Shown: piece by piece, positions 22,331-33,283 of the stretch
Layout of the letters: every line of letters starts with the position of its first letter
Position numbering within the stretch: position 1 is the stretch's first letter
Assembly: GCA_030760725.1 (NCBI GenBank)
Contig: JASWHV010000003.1
Location: 111,136,153-111,200,152, forward strand
DNA from: Neostapfia colusana
Taxonomy: Eukaryota > Streptophyta > Magnoliopsida > Poales > Poaceae
Reading direction: 5' to 3'
DNA: 64,000 nucleotides
The notes under the pieces: generated by a model
Seen by the model: only the letters and a program-made list of their open reading frames with translations
Told to the model about the DNA's origin: nothing
Databases searched by the model: none
Translations under genes and position numbers: made by a program

Positions 22331-24560
22331 CTTAGTCTCAACATGACCTTTATGAACTTACAAGCATGTCTTAAGTTGCAATTCATGGGCCTCGCAGGAC
22401 CTCAAAGGAACAGAAAACTTGAAAAGCAGCAGATCATGTGGCTCCCAGACCCTCAGGCAACCTTGGGCGTAGGACTAGACCTACATGTCTTTGTATCGCG
22501 CTTCATCTTATTCCTCCCTTTCCTCTTCTGCTTCTGAGGGTCATGAAGCAAGAGTGAGTACGGAAGGTACTCAGCAAGCCCTAACACTACTCAAGGGGTT
22601 GTGTTTCATGCAAGGGGGTCGTAGAAAGGCAGGGCTATATGACTTAGAGTTGCCAAAAAGCATTCATGCATGGTTTCTTTCGAAAGGGGGTTTTGCCAAG
22701 CAAAAAGGGTAATGGTATCACGATTTTAGTTGCTGGGACCTGGGGGAGTTAAACTTCATCCTGCTAGTTCCCTAAGTTTTATTCGAACGTTCAAGCCCCA
22801 TGGATTTACTAGTTTCGGCGCACAACCGTAATATCCAAAACACGGCAAACACTGCCACCCAACTACATCAAGGAAACATACTAATACTAATCAACAGGAG
22901 CTCAGAACATAGTGTGTCAAGTCCGTGACAACAGTTATATTGATTTTAACACTCTGCAGAGGTTGTACACTTTACCCATAGGTCATGCACTCCTAGCAAG
23001 GGAGTAGCGTAATGTTCGCCTCATCTTCCCTGAGTAACCCCACAATCACACCTCCGGACGCACCCAGGGGATATTTGGGCAATTACTCTCCCAGCCAGAT
23101 CACAGGTAATGACTCCCCCATGTCTTTTCCTGGTCTCATGTGCCCTACTGGCCGCCAGGTGGCTCATGTGGAAGTCACCAAGAAGGTAGAGTGAGTCCTG
23201 CCCATATAGGTTCTATGGTTGTACGAAATCACTATGGTCAGGTCATATGAACCGGTCCTTATGCTAGTGAGGTGGCTCCATCAATGTTCACAGCAGGTGG
23301 ACTACACCGAAGCACACACTACTCATTCACCATATCCCACCTCAACCGTTCCTTTTCCCCACTTCACCCTACACCAGTTGTACGGCACAATTTCTCCGAC
23401 CCACCTCCTAACTCACACCACCAAGACACCTTTCAACACTTTTCGCAAATTCGATGAGTAGTTGCAGTGAGTCGTGATGCGAACATCACAGGGTCCCTAA
23501 GCATTCTACTTTCAAGGAAACACACATATCGTCACATTATAGTGCGATGATGGGGCCTTAGGGCGATCAAGGAGGTAAGTTAACAAGGTCGGGTTCTTCT
23601 CATGTCAAGCACGTGACTATAACCTTGCAAGTATTCTAGCCCTTGATGGTGAGAGACAGTATGCTACTTGCTAGTGTAACGGCTAGCCGACGTCATCGAG
23701 CTAGGTTAACTAAGGAGCAAGTAACCACCATCAATACCAACGCATCATCACGATGTTATGAAACCATCATGTCGGCCAGACTACTTACATGGAGAAGCTA
23801 TCACTAGTCAAGCGGGTCTTAGCTACCACAACATTTTGAAAGTAATTACGAAAAAATATGCAAATTAAAATAGGCTATCATGGCAGTTTTGTAAATTTGT
23901 AGGAGCAATCATCATCAAGGAGGTTAGAGCTTGCCTGCACAGACTTCTAGAATTTTTTCGTAATCTGGGCCTTCGGGTTCCTTAGCGAACTCCTTGTTTG
24001 CTACAGTACGTAACTTTCATGAATAACAGCTAAGCCCGAGGTAACACCAAGAAATTCAAACAAAACTACGGAAGTATCAATACTGATAATTTTTGGAGAA
24101 TTTTTGCTGAAGATATTATTTATTTTATAGCTTATATGTGATTTTCCCTTACTTTTTGGTCATTTAAATGATTCCTAGAAGGTTTTGGTTATCTTCTCAC
24201 TTTCAATAACTTGTTTTGGACAAGTATTACTTCTATGATATTCTAGAGATCAAGTGTTATTTACTAGAAAGTTTTTGGCGGGGTTTTAGATAATTATTTC
24301 TACGAGTGTTACTTAATCTAGAGCCTCAGCGTAAGTTCTCTTATATTTTAACTAATTAAATGATTTAAGGCAAGGTATAGTTAATTCGTAAGTTTTACAC
24401 AGTTTAACTCGGCATCTACCCATTTCTATTATGTTTTAAAAATTAATACCATTGAGAATTTTTCAGAATTTTTCTACACTAAGGAATGTATTCCTTAAAA
24501 TTCTGTGTACGCTTAGGGGTCGACATAGCATTTTTTGCGTAGTTCTAGTGGCTGACAGGG
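22331..24560. other. Non-coding repetitive sequence, unassigned
   Basis: No coding stretch longer than about 80 codons, and none with a recognisable domain. Style and position suggest decayed LTR or leader sequence, possibly continuing the antisense LTR from 21592 (tactcagcaagccctaacac, gttgtacactttacccatagg). I cannot align it to any other part of the window, and its right part (23850-24560) is AT-rich. The origin stays open. Confidence 0.4.
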
Positions 24561-25050
24561 GCCCAGTTTGTGTGTGTGTCTGTGGTGTAGGTGGCCAAGT
24601 CTACTGGGCTGATTCCCACTGGTTCTTGCGAACAGGAGTGAGGTGGTAGCTGACTGGGCTGCCACATGGGTCGGGCTGCCGAGGTGGCTGCCACCTCAGT
24701 CACCACGTGCGCAAAGGGTTTATCCGGCTAAGTTGGTGCTGACGGGGCTGACACCTGTGCACGCTCTCTGATGTGGCACCCTGCTGGTTTGCCACATGGG
24801 TGGAACTGCCAAGGTGGCTAATGACCGGCCTGCCACCTAAGAAAAATGCTGAGGTGGCTGCCACATGTGTCTTTGCTGACAGGGTGCTAGCTTAGATGCC
24901 ATGTGTTCTAAACTGCTTATGTGTCATGCCACGCGTTCACTACGTGTGCGCCACATGGGCGCCACCTAGACCAGGGTGTGCGAGGTGGCTGCCACATGTG
25001 TGCCTTTGCTGAGGTGGTACTGACCTGGCTACCATGTATGCGTGTCTATC
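24561..25050. repeat. Degenerate short repeats around GGTGGC/GCCACATG
   Basis: Variants of gaggtggctgccacatgtg recur irregularly (about 24675, 24780-24800, 24850-24875, 24945-24955 and 24980-24995), often as near-palindromes (ggtggc..gccac). No reading frame covers them. Such clusters are common in LTRs, but the parent element is not identified. The run ends at the CACTA terminus. Confidence 0.5.
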
Positions 25051-25053
25051 TAC

Positions 25054-25250
25054 CACTACTACAAAAACCATTATCACAGGCGTCTCGTTTTTGAGATCTA
25101 GGCGGTCCATAAAAAAATGTGCATGTGATATCAAATGAATTAAAAGCCGCCTGTGATGAATGAACATCAAAGACGGCTCACAAAGGCAAACCGTCTGTGT
25201 AAACATATCAATTTTCACAGGCGGACCTTGCAGTAGGAGTCGCTTGCAAC
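25054..25250. repeat. CACTA terminal and subterminal repeats
   Basis: Terminal repeat at 25054 onward, preceded by TAC, which could be half of a 3-bp target duplication. Within 200 bp the motif cacaggcg or its complement occurs at about 25075, 25147 and 25216, with degenerate versions between (gacggctcacaaagg, aaccgtctgtgt). Alternating orientation is typical of transposase binding arrays. Confidence 0.8.
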
Positions 25251-25497
25251 ATTGGCCATTAATACATGCGACTGAAGCGACCGGGCGTACATGACCTTTG
25301 CGGTTACCAAGCGAACGCGCCTTTGAGTTCAATTCAAAGCCTTCAAACGTCATGGCCCGGTATACATCAACCACATTTAGCATCAAACAAAAAGACAACA
25401 AACAATTCGATAATCGATAACAAACATTCATCATCAAATAAACATTCATTAAAGACTAAATTTTTAGAAACAACAAAAGAAAACAACAGATGGTAGC

Positions 25498-26005
25498 CTA
25501 GTCCTCCAGTTGCGGAGGAACCCCACACTTGTGGATGATCGCCTCCACCAACTTCCTGCTGCCTTCCACCCGAAGCACCTCACCGACCATCTCCCGCATC
25601 GAGTCAAGACGACCGGCCACTGCGCTTAACCTAAAGAGGTAGTGGCCTATGGTGTCCATTCCAGTACATTGTGGAAGGCGACCAAGACCAAGAATCTCCA
25701 TGGCATCAGATGTACTGTTAAATACATCCTTCGCCATCTGCCGATGCAACGGTGATAGGTCGTCCACCTCTAACCTAAGGGCAACCAAACTCTGCTCTAG
25801 GCAAGCGACTTTCCTAAGAAGGTGCACTCTCTCTTCCACCCAGGTAGGCGGCGGAGGTGTGGTTGGAGCCGGGGACAAAGGCGCGGTTGGAGCCACGGAA
25901 GGAGGTGCAGTTGGAGCCAGAGACAAAGGCACGGTTGGAGCCAGGGACAGAGGTGCGGATGGAGCCAGGGACGGAGGCGCGGCTAGTGGAGAGCATGGTC
26001 AGGAG
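25498..26005 (-). pseudogene. CACTA-internal open frame with proline-rich repeats, unknown function
   Basis: A minus-strand frame open from about 26005 to the stop at 25498, without an ATG at its start, so it is an exon or a decayed gene. Its N-terminal part is made of five 24-bp repeats (plus-strand 25863-25982), giving APT/APSAPLSL-type octapeptides. The rest is helical and leucine-rich (LLRKVACLEQSLVALRLEV, HRQMAKDVFNSTSDAMEI). Lying downstream of the transposase and inside the element, it may be the second CACTA gene. I do not recognise a named domain. Confidence 0.45.
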
Positions 26006-26806
26006 CGCTTCGTCGGTGGTGCCATTGAGACTAGGGCTACGGTGCAGCGAGGAAGACAAAGACTAGAGGGAAGAGGAAGACTGTGATGGTGGTGCAGAGA
26101 AGGGGAAGGTGCAAGTTATAATGGTGCAGAGAAGGAGAGGTCGGATCGCTTTGAATTCTGCACGCGAATGGCAACGACCGCACGATACAGGCGGACCGTG
26201 GAGTAGGAGCCGCCTGCAGTATTGTCCATTAATATAGGTGGCTGAAGCGACCGGGTGTGCGTGCCTTTTTGGTTACCAAGGGGAATGCACGCATTACATG
26301 CATCCTTAGAGTTACACAGACGGATAATCTTACGTTACAAACCGCCTGTGATAAACATTCTTCACAAGCGGACAGTCGTAGGTAAAGAACCGCCTGCAAT
26401 AATGGAGATACAAAGGCGGATACTCTTTACATTACAAACCACTTGTGATAAAGGTTCTTCACAGGCAGCTAGTCATAGGTATAGAACCGCCTGCGAAAGT
26501 TGTATTTACCAATTATTCAAAATGTTTTCACGGGCAGTCTTTACTTGAAGTGAAAATAGAGGAAAATTATATACACACACGAACAAAGGAAAAACAGAGC
26601 TCACAATCACACATAGAGATGAAGCGACACTCAGCCAGCCATGGCTTCAAGCGCAGTTTATTTCATTATTGAAGTCTACGGCCAACCCAAAACCAATATT
26701 TCACTTTATGAATTTTGTTAATTTTATAAGGCATTTCAACATGTCAAAATTCAAATATTAAAAGAGAAAAATTATCAAATAAAAATATTAAATATTCATT
26801 AAAATA

Positions 26807-27725
26807 TTAAAAATATATGTCATACATTTTTCCAGCATTGACATCTTCTCGCATATAGAGTTTCAAATCCTTATTAATGCTCCTTTCTACGTGCGTGATG
26901 TTGTCTGGATCGATGAAAAGGTACATATCTTCTTATTGATTATATTTCTCTTCATCGTCTCGCACATTCTCAACCCCAACAATATTTTGCTTTTCAGAAA
27001 CAACTACGTGCATCTTCTCAGTTCCTAGATCTTGTACATAAAGAACTTGTGCAACACGATCGGCGAGAACCCACGGGTCATCTTTATAACCCACTTTGTT
27101 CAAGTGTACCAGTGTCAGCCCGTAGTTGCCCACTTTCACACCATCAGAATATTTGACCCATTGGCACTTAAACACGGGCATTTGCATTCTTTCGCCATAA
27201 TCGAGCTCCCATATTTCCTCTATGAACCCGAAGTATGTGGTCTTCTGCCCTTGTGGATCATAAGCCTCTATACAAAAACCACTATTTTGTGCAACATCTT
27301 ACCATCTTTTTCCTTAGCGTAAAATGTGTAACCATTAATGTCATATGCTTGCCATGATGTCACCAAAGCAGATCGGCCACAAGCTAAATTCTTCATTATT
27401 TCCTCTTCGTCAGAGTCTCTGTATAGTATATTTTTGTCCATTAACCATCTAGTGAAACGTATTTCGTGCTCTTTCATGATCCAGTCCTCTGTGCGGCCTT
27501 GGTTTTTTCTGCAAAGCTCAATTTCGTGTTCCTCGATGTACGACTCAGCTATTATGAACTATTGTAGTACACCAAAATGTGCAAAGTCTACTAATTTGTA
27601 ATCCTGAACGATAAAAGTTTTCTTACCCACTTTGCCTCTCCCACATAGTCTACCCTCATGTACTGGTATAGGCACACCTATCAACTTTCCATATTCTGTT
27701 GAAGTGGAGAAACAGACCACAATTG
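26807..27725 (-). pseudogene. CACTA TNP2-like transposase, C-terminal part
   Basis: Reading from about 27725 down: FSTSTEYGKLIGVPIPV, HEGRLCGRGKVGKKTF, a stop after FAHFGVLQ, EEHEIELCRKNQG, MKEHEIRFTRWLMDKNI, TSWQAYDINGYTFYAKEKD, then a frameshift (between 27268 and 27187), VFKCQWVKYSDGVK, YGLTLVHLNKVGYKDDPWV, VVVSEKQNIVGVENV, a stop, and YLFIDPDNITHVERSINK to the final TAA at 26807-26809. The middle and end match the DUF4216 region found at the C-terminus of plant TNP2 transposases. The catalytic N-terminal part is missing, cut off by the LTR fragment. Not functional. Confidence 0.88.
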
Positions 27726-28259
27726 CTTTGTGTGCAAGTCACTAATTTAGCTCAATGACATGTGGGGTCCACCCAAAATTTCCTCCCAAAATATCTTCTC
27801 ATGTTCATCTCTTCCATTCAAATGTTTTGAATTTGAAAAGTGGGCTAGCATTTGAATTCCCCCAAATTCAGTTTGAATTTTGCATAGCAAATTTGAATTT
27901 GGTTTGAATTTGAAAATGCGTCTATTTATTTCCTTTTGATCCCACCCTAAAAATGAAAAGTTTGCCACACTAAATTGCCTCAAATTCCAAAGTATAGGCT
28001 GCATGAGTATTCAAAGTCTTTGGCCACAATTTGTTGTGAACTTTGAATTTGAAATCTGATTCTTAATCCTTCATGCAAAGGGGTATTTAAGTGCTTATTG
28101 GTTCAACACCTTCATTTGAAAATGTGAGCCTCTTTTTGGATAACATCCATGTAGCACTTTGCATGAAGAAAAGTTTTAGCAAGTCCCATTTTTCATGAAT
28201 TCGCCACACATATGAATTCAAACCTTAATTTTATTCATTACATTTTTGGGACTTTTACA
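27706..28259 (-). repeat. Gypsy LTR start fragment inside the CACTA element
   Basis: This aligns closely with 5110-5634 (for example ttgaatttgaaaagtggg, gcatgagtattcaaag, gaagaaaagttttagca). On the minus strand it starts exactly at 28259 (TGTAAAAGTCCC) and breaks off near 27706-27730 within the transposase. It is the first 550 bases of the long LTR family. Its inner end is lost together with part of the CACTA gene. Confidence 0.8.
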
Positions 28260-31200
28260 ACAAAAATGACAAATAACCTATTTATTTGTTTTTTATATTC
28301 TCACCAATTTCAAAAGTTTTTCCAAGTGAAATTTAATGGGCACCTGTAATATTAAATCATATTACAAGAACTTGGAATTTGGGCTTTTACAAGCCTCCTC
28401 ATTCTAATCAAGAATATTAATTAATTCTAAACTGAGTAATTTTTTTCACAAGCGGTTCTATATTAAAAACAACCTATGAGAATTGCCTCTTCATAGGTTT
28501 GCTCTTCAGTTTCTTCTTTCTTTGCTTCATTTTTTATTTAGATTCCAAAGTAAATACTCAAACATAGATAGATTCTGTAAATTAAGCCCAAACGCGATAA
28601 TTCTTTTTTTCTATATTCTTCAAAAATTAATATATACCAGATGGAACAAAAAGTTTAAAACTTATATAGGTAAAAATTTTATGTTTTGGTAAATATAGAA
28701 TTAATTTATGTGCACATGTTATTTAGATTTTTATATCTACTAAAAAAATGGATCTTTCACTGAAAGTTGGTTTGTAAGAACATATTGTCTTATTTATACA
28801 TGTATGAATTTTGTTAATTTTTGTAAAGTAGTCCAGCATGTCAAAATTCAAATTATCCATCATTCTAATCAAATGCTCATATACATATGAGGCATTCTTC
28901 AAATTCTGAACACACATTGATACAAACAATATTATAAAAATCTGAAAAAATCATATAGGTTAGTATGATGACTAAAATATCGTATAGAAAAATTCACTCA
29001 CAAAATCATTGTATTATGTAGGATACAAAAATGACAAATAATCTATTTATTTGTTTTTTATGTTTTAACCAGTTTCAATGGTTTTTCCAAGTGAAATTTA
29101 ATGGGCACCTATAATACTAAATCATATTACAAGAAATTGGAATTTGGGCTTTTACAAGCCCATCATTTTGATCAAGAATATTAATTAATCCTAAACTTAT
29201 TAAACATTTTTTAGAGGTGGTTCTATATTAAGAACCGCCTATGACCTCTTCATAGGTCTGCGGTTCAGTTTCTTGTTTCTTTGCTTCATTTTTTATTTAG
29301 ATTCCAATGTAAATACTGAAACATAGATAGATTCTGCAAATTAAGTCCAAACTCGATAATTCTTCTTTCTATATTCTTTAAAAATAAATATATACCAGAT
29401 GGAAAAAAGTTCAAACTTATATAGGTAACATTATTATATTTTGTTAAATATAGAATTAATTTATATGCACATATTATTCAAATTTTCGTATGTACTAAAA
29501 AATAGATCATTCACTGAAAGTTGGATCGTATGAACATATTGTCTTATTTATACAGTTATGAATTTTGTTAATTTTTTTAAAGCAATCTAGCATGTGAAAA
29601 TACAAATTATCCATCATTCTTATAGAATGCTCATATACATATGAGGCATTCTTCAAATTTTAAACACACATTGAATATGATGACTTAAAAGTCCCGTAGA
29701 AAAATTCACTCACAAAATCATTGTATTATGCAGGATACAAAATTGACAAATAACCTATTTATTTGTTTTTTATGTTCTCACCAATTTCAAAACTTTTTCC
29801 AAGTAAAATTTAATAGGCATCTATTACACTAAATCATATTACAAGAACTTGGAAATTTGGCTTTTACAAGCCCCGATATTTTATTCAAGAATATTAATTA
29901 ATTTTAAACTTAGTAAACTTTTTTCACAGGCGGTTCTATATTAAAAACCGTCTGTGATAATTGCCTTTTCATAGGTCTCCTCTTCAATTTCTTCTTTCTC
30001 TACTTCATTTTTTATTTAGATTCCAATGTAATTACTCAAACATAGATAGATTCTGCAAATTAAGTCCAAACTCGACAATTCTTCTTTCTATATTATTCAA
30101 AAATAAATATATACCAGATGGAAAAAAGTTTAAAACTTATATAGGTAACATTATTATGTTTTGGTAAATATAGAATTAATTTATATGCACATATTATTTA
30201 AATTTTCATATGTACTAAAAAATAGATCATTCACTCAAAGTTGGATTGTATGAACATATTGTCTTATTTATACAGTTATGAATTTTATTAATTTTTTAAA
30301 GCAATCCAGCATGTCAAAATACAAATTATCCATCATTCTAATAAAATGCTCATATACATATGAGGCATTCTTCAAATTTTAAACACACATTGAATATGAT
30401 GACTTAAAAGTCCCATAAAAAAATTCACTCACAAAATCATTGTATTATGCAGGATACAAAATTGACAAATAACCTATTTATTTGTTTTTTATGTTCTCAC
30501 CAATTTCAAAACTTTTCCAAGTAAAATTTAATAGGCACCTGTTATACTAAATCATATTACAAGAACTTGGAAATTTAGCTTTTACAAGCCCCCAAATTTT
30601 ATTCAAGAATATTAATTAATCTTAAACTTAGTAAACTTTTTTCACAGGCGGTTCTATATTAAAAACAATATGTGATAATTGCCTCTTCATAGGTCTGCTC
30701 TTTAGTTTTTTCTTCATTTGCTTTATTTCTTATTTAGATTCCAATGTAAATACTCAAACATGTATAGATTCTGCAAATAAACTCCAAACTCGATGATTCT
30801 TTTTTCTATATTCTTTAAAAATTAATATATACTAGATGGAACAAAAAAAATTAAAGCTTATATAGGTAATATTGTTATGTTTTGGTAAATATAGAATTTA
30901 TTTATATGCATATATTATTTAGATCTTCATATCTACTAAAAATAGATCTTCCATTAAAAGTTGGTTTGTATGAACATATTATCTTATTTATACATGTATG
31001 AATTTTGTTAATCTTTTTAAAGCAATCTAGCATGTCAAAATTCAAATTATTCTTCACTCTAATACTAAATTAATTTGAAAGGTTTTTCAAGTTAAATTTA
31101 ATGAGCACCTCTAATACTAAATCATATTACAAGAACATGGAATTTGGGCTTTTACAAGCCCCCTCATTTTGATCAAAGATATTAATTAATTCTAAATTTA

Positions 31201-31861
31201 GTAAACTTTTTTCACGGGTGGTTCTATATTAAAAACCGTTGTGATAATTACCTCTTCATAGGTCTGCTCTTCAGTTTCTTCTTTCTTTGCTTCATTTTTT
31301 ATTTTGATTTCAATATAAATACTCAACATAGATAGATTCTGCAAATTAAGTCCAAACTCGATGATTCTTTTTTCTGTATTCTTCAAAAATTAATATATAC
31401 CATATGGAACAAAAAGTTTAAAACTCATATAAATTGTTATGTTTTGGTATATAATTAATTTATATGCACATATTATTCAGATTTTTATATCTACTAAAAA
31501 ATGGATCTTCTAAAAGTTCGTTTGTATGAACATATTTTCTTATTTATACATATATGAATTTTATTAATTTTTTTAAAGCAATCCAGCATGTCAAAATTCA
31601 AATTATCCATCATTCTAATTAAATGCTCATATACATATGAGGCATTCTTCAAAATTTGAACACACATTGATTCAAACAATTTTATAAAAATCTGCAAAAA
31701 TCATATAGGTTAGTATGATGACTAAAATGTCGCATAGAAAATTTCACTCACAAAATCATTGTATTATGCAGGATACAAAAATGACAAATAACCTATTTAT
31801 TTGTTATTTATGTTCTGGACAATTTAAAAGGTTTTTCCATGTGAAATTTAATGGGCACTAT
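28260..31861. repeat. Tandem array of about 720-bp units, five copies
   Basis: Units share acaaaaatgacaaataac, then aatttaatgggcacct, ttacaagaacttgg, a central cacaggcggttctatattaa block and tcataggtctgctcttcag. The ggcggttcta block starts at about 28451, 29216, 29929, 30647 and 31217, giving spacings of 765, 713, 718 and 570; the last interval has an internal deletion. The first unit begins at the LTR junction and the last stops at about 31861. The DNA is about three quarters A+T and has no coding sequence. The ttctatattaaaaaccg motif is an inverted pair of the CACTA subterminal repeat. Confidence 0.85.
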
Positions 31862-32533
31862 CAGTACCCTGCGAACTGGGTACCCTTGGTAGTGGGTAAA
31901 AAGCTCCTGGGTCCCGCCTTTCTAGCTTAGGCGGCCCCCAGCAAAAACCATGCGCTCTATGCCCCATGGGTTGTCACACGGTGTCTTAAGGCCCTGAGCC
32001 TGACTACCAGCCGAGGGTGGCATGGGAGCCGACACGCGTCCAGAAGTGCTGGACCCCATCCTCGACCAAGGAGGGCTCCAACACTACCACGTGCCCGAAA
32101 CCTCCGAGTCATACCCCCAGCCAGGGAGGGCTCCGGATGTGCCATGCGTCCTGCAGCTCCGGATCCGACCTCCTGCATGGAGGCCTCTGGTGCTGCCACG
32201 TGGGCCACACCTCCAGGCGAACCTTCCCCCTGGGGAAGGCTCCGGATATGCCATGTGTCCTGCGGCACCGGATCCGACCTCCAACATGGGAGAGCTCCGG
32301 TGCTCCCGCGTGTCAAACAACTCCAGAACCGCCCATTGCTCCACAAGACGGCTCCGGTGGAAACACGTGTCTCGGGGACCATCCGCCCGAACGTCTCTCC
32401 GGCAGGCAACAGACAGATGGGCATGGAGTAAAGAGGAAGGTACGTTGTTAGGCCAAGAATTTAAGGATCGTGCCTTCCCCAGAAGCATGGCGCACGACGC
32501 ACGCCTCCGTCCCCCTTCTGCGCACCATTACAG
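31862..32533. repeat. GC-rich non-coding stretch with a 55-bp minisatellite
   Basis: Sharp change from AT-rich to GC-rich DNA at about 31862. From 32073 to about 32400 there are six units beginning ggctccgg or close variants (32073, 32129, 32183, 32238, 32292, 32351). Units 2 and 4 resemble each other more than their neighbours, giving a 109-bp higher period. CACGTG occurs near 32088 and 32196. ORFs on both strands here are side products of the repeat. It may be part of an LTR of a third family. Confidence 0.6.
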
Positions 32534-32777
32534 TGTGATGGTTCTCTAGGACCATAGACTGTCCCCACATACCGCCACTCGTCTTTTCTGCGCACTTTGT
32601 CCTCACTCGTGCGCACCCGGGAAAACTTCCCGGTCGGTCACCCATCCCCGAATTCCTCCGTGCCAAGCACGCTTAGTTCCGGAGTTCTTTGCAGGTGGGC
32701 TTCCGGAAAAGAAGGTATACCTTGGTGGTATGAGTACTCTATCAATCCTATTAAGCCGGGAGTCAGGATATCACACA
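32534..32777 (-). repeat. Cassandra 3' LTR with 5S-like region
   Basis: 244 bp. On the minus strand the 5S-like block reads AACTAAGCGTGCTTGGCACG and then GATGGGTGACCGACCGGGAAG, which corresponds to the A box, intermediate element and C box of 5S genes. The A-box part differs from the other LTR at several sites, while the GATGGGTGACC part is closer to 5S here. Confidence 0.88.
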
Positions 32778-33021
32778 ATCCACCCCCCTTAGAAGACCGA
32801 CGTCCTCGTCGGTCAACGCCAAGACCGGAACGTCCCCTCTTAGCCACGTCTGTACGTTCAGTACTGGCATACGCATACCATACGTCCGGTTAGCAGCATA
32901 CGTATCATACCGTGTCCCACACAGAGGACCCACGCGTCATGCGTACGTACCCACGTCCCTGACCCGTACGCTACTGTATCCTTCTCACTGACCCGTACGC
33001 ATCCGTGAAACTGCAAGGGTC

Positions 33022-33034
33022 GGCTCTGATACCA
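33022..33034 (-). other. Cassandra primer binding site
   Basis: TGGTATCAGAGCC on the minus strand, two bases inside the 5' LTR. It is complementary to the 3' end of plant initiator tRNA-Met, the usual primer. The partner polypurine tract is at 32778-32790. Confidence 0.9.
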
Positions 33035-33036
33035 TT

Positions 33037-33280
33037 TGTGATGGCTCTCTAGGACCATAGACTGTCCCCACATACCGCCACTCGTCTTTTCTGTGCACTT
33101 TGTCCTCACTCGTGCGCACCCGGGAAAACTTCCCGGTCGGTCACCGATCCCCAAATTCCTCCGGGCCAAGCACGCTTAACCCCGAAGTTCTTTGCAGGTG
33201 GGCTTCCGGAAAAGAAGGTATACATTGGTGGTATGAATACTCTATCAATCCTATTAATCCGGGAGTCAGGATATCACACA
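33037..33280 (-). repeat. Cassandra 5' LTR with 5S-like region
   Basis: 244 bp. The minus-strand block reads GGTTAAGCGTGCTTGGCCC, closer to plant 5S in the A box than the 3' LTR, but has GATCGGTGACC where the 3' LTR has GATGGGTGACC. The two LTRs have therefore drifted independently since insertion. It ends only 3 bp from the E4 LTR. Confidence 0.88.
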
Positions 33281-33283
33281 ATC

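Larger units (their letters stand above)
25054..31861 (-). mobile_element. CACTA (En/Spm-type) DNA transposon, one end preserved
   Basis: The terminus CACTACTACAAAAACC starts at 25054 and is followed by many copies of an acaggcgg/ccgcctgtga motif in both directions (25070-25240, 26190-26490), as in subterminal repeats bound by CACTA transposases. A TNP2-like transposase C-terminus lies on the minus strand (26807-27725). An antisense gypsy LTR fragment interrupts it (27706-28259), and a tandem array with the same cacaggcggttc motif follows (28260-31861). The other terminus is not found; at about 31861 unrelated GC-rich DNA begins. Strand is set from the transposase. Confidence 0.85.
32534..33280 (-). 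mobile_element. Cassandra-type TRIM retrotransposon, complete
   Basis: Two 244-bp LTRs (32534-32777 and 33037-33280) differ at about 12 positions and flank a 259-bp internal region without coding capacity. On the minus strand each LTR starts TGTGTGATATCC and ends in CATCACA. Next to the 5' LTR sits TGGTATCAGAGCC (33022-33034), complementary to initiator tRNA-Met, and before the 3' LTR sits AAGGGGGGTGGAT. Each LTR holds GTTAAGCGTGCTTGG-like and GGGTGACC..GGGAAG blocks as in the internal promoter of plant 5S rRNA, the hallmark of Cassandra. Flanking 5-bp sequences (tacag and atctg) do not match, so no target duplication is seen. Confidence 0.92.

Noticed and set aside
31880..31895. Possible second CACTA terminus (..ggtagtg at about 31885)
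   Set aside because: It would read CACTACCAAGGG on the other strand, which does not match the CACTACTACAAAAACC terminus beyond CACTAC.
32017..32549. ORFs of 134-175 codons on both strands
   Set aside because: They come from a 55-bp minisatellite and overlap each other in many frames; no domain seen.
33022..33034. tRNA gene remnant
   Set aside because: The match to tRNA-Met is only the primer binding site, placed two bases from an LTR; no cloverleaf surrounds it.
33060..33230. 5S rRNA gene
   Set aside because: Only the internal promoter part resembles 5S; it is embedded in both LTRs of a TRIM element, so it is not an rDNA unit.
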